Positions 12,405-13,084 of a stretch of DNA of 13,084 nucleotides are shown here, one piece after another. Made by a program: the position numbers and the translations under genes. The DNA is taken from positions 1 to 13,084 of the forward strand of contig CALMNS010000512.1 of NCBI GenBank assembly GCA_937871635.1. The letters are read 5' to 3'. The DNA is from an uncultured Solirubrobacter sp. (GTDB lineage: Bacteria; Actinomycetota; Thermoleophilia; Solirubrobacterales; Solirubrobacteraceae). How positions within the stretch are numbered: position 1 is the first letter of the stretch; every line of letters begins with the position of its first letter. The notes below the pieces were generated by a model. That model was not told the DNA's origin, made no database searches, and worked only from the letters and a program-made list of their open reading frames with translations.

Positions 12405-13084
12405 GTGATCGACCTCCACACCCACATCCTGCCCGCCGTCGACGACGGCCCGGAGGCGCTCGACGGCAGCCTGGCGCTCGCGCGGGCGGCCGCGGACGGC
12501 GGCACCGAGGTGATCGCCGCGACTCCGCACCTGCGCGCAGACCATCCCCGGGTCCGGGTGGAGGAGATCGAGGCCCGGTGCCGCGCCCTGAACGCCGCGA
12601 TCGGCGCGGCCGGCATCGCGCTCCGCGTCGTCCCCGCCGCGGAGGTCGACCTGCTGTGGGCGCTCGCCGCCTCCCCGGAGCAGCTCCGACTGGCGAGCTA
12701 CGGACAACGGGGCACCGACCTGCTCCTCGAGACCCCCTACGGCGCCCTGCCCCCGAACTTCGCAGCGCTCGTCCTGCGGCTGAGGGCGCAGGGCCTGCGC
12801 ATCCTCCTCGCCCACCCCGAGCGCAACCCGTCCGTGCAGCGCAGCCCGCGCCTGGTCACCGACCTGGTGGCGCATGGCGTGCTCGTGCAGCTGACGGGCA
12901 TGTCGCTGCTCAAGTCGGCCAAGGGGTCACCCGCGCACCGCGTCGCGCACTGGCTGCTCGAGCACGACGCCGCGCACGTGATCGCCTCCGACGCCCACGG
13001 CGCCTCGGGGTGGCGGGGTCCCGACCTCCGGCCCGCCGCGCGCCGGCTCGAGTCCCTGCGGCCCGGACGCACGCGGTGGATGCT
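12405..13084 (+). CDS. cpsB: CpsB-type PHP-domain tyrosine-protein phosphatase, 3' partial
   Basis: Open from GTG 12405 to the window end (226 codons, no stop). The start is set by AGAGGA at 12391-12396, eight bases upstream, and by the N-terminus DLHTHILPAVDDG (3-15), typical of the CpsB/YwqE family. The metal ligands of the PHP fold are all visible: H5, H7, H42 (ATPH), E80 (AEVD), H137 (LAHPERN), and D196 and H198 (SDAHG). R140 follows in the same block. The family removes phosphate from BY-kinases of capsule systems, using three metal ions, in the cytoplasm. Family length is about 240-255, so only a short C-terminus is missing. The natural partner is the kinase at 10976-9432, which lies on the other strand beyond lhgO. 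Polysaccharide genes may continue downstream. Confidence 0.9.
   Translation, partial: MIDLHTHILPAVDDGPEALDGSLALARAAADGGTEVIAATPHLRADHPRVRVEEIEARCRALNAAIGAAGIALRVVPAAEVDLLWALAASPEQLRLASYGQRGTDLLLETPYGALPPNFAALVLRLRAQGLRILLAHPERNPSVQRSPRLVTDLVAHGVLVQLTGMSLLKSAKGSPAHRVAHWLLEHDAAHVIASDAHGASGWRGPDLRPAARRLESLRPGRTRWM

Noticed and set aside
1..13084. tRNA or rRNA genes, CRISPR arrays, insertion sequences or integrase genes
   Set aside because: Reading both strands gave no regularly spaced repeats, transposase motifs or RNA gene patterns.

Overview
This is high-GC DNA with mostly G or C at third codon positions. Several genes begin without a Shine-Dalgarno sequence, and one exported PD40 protein begins its mature part with a 'FPGRNGRIAF' signature. 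Together these suggest an actinobacterium-like organism, perhaps Thermoleophilia/Solirubrobacterales. This placement is an inference from style, not from a marker gene. The window reads as part of an exopolysaccharide or capsule locus. No initiating sugar-phosphate transferase, flippase or polymerase is present; if they exist they lie outside the window.

Layout. Positions 1-1753 hold two tandem, clearly paralogous exported proteins of the heparin lyase I-like (polysaccharide lyase) type; the first is cut by the window start and carries a Pro-Thr-Ala linker. Positions 1817-5395 are a tight + strand group: a SAM methyltransferase, an asparagine-synthase-like ligase whose N-terminal catalytic Cys is missing, and a family 4 glycosyltransferase whose start overlaps the ligase end by 17 bases. 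Positions 5506-8238 hold an exported four-Cys protein of unknown function, an exported TolB-like beta-propeller protein and a multipass membrane protein of unknown function. The last two are preceded by a shared 27-base noncoding element, and the last also by an unusual hairpin and a possible small leader ORF. A second family 4 glycosyltransferase (8287-9435) meets, tail to tail, a minus-strand Wzz/BY-kinase fusion (10976-9432). Upstream of the kinase on the same strand is an L-2-hydroxyglutarate oxidase (12271-11039). Divergent from the oxidase is a CpsB-type PHP phosphatase (from 12405), cut by the window end.

How the parts may work together. The BY-kinase and the PHP phosphatase form the usual phosphorylation switch for polymer export and chain length. 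The two glycosyltransferases build the repeat unit. The methyltransferase and the ATP-dependent ligase probably decorate it, the ligase acting on a carboxylate. The exported lyase-like proteins could trim or remodel the finished polymer. If they are true uronate lyases, the polymer would contain uronic acid, which would also offer the ligase its carboxylate; this is a hypothesis.

No gene-free stretch exceeds 300 bases. The longest gaps are 7280-7473 and 6145-6322, and both contain structured elements described below.
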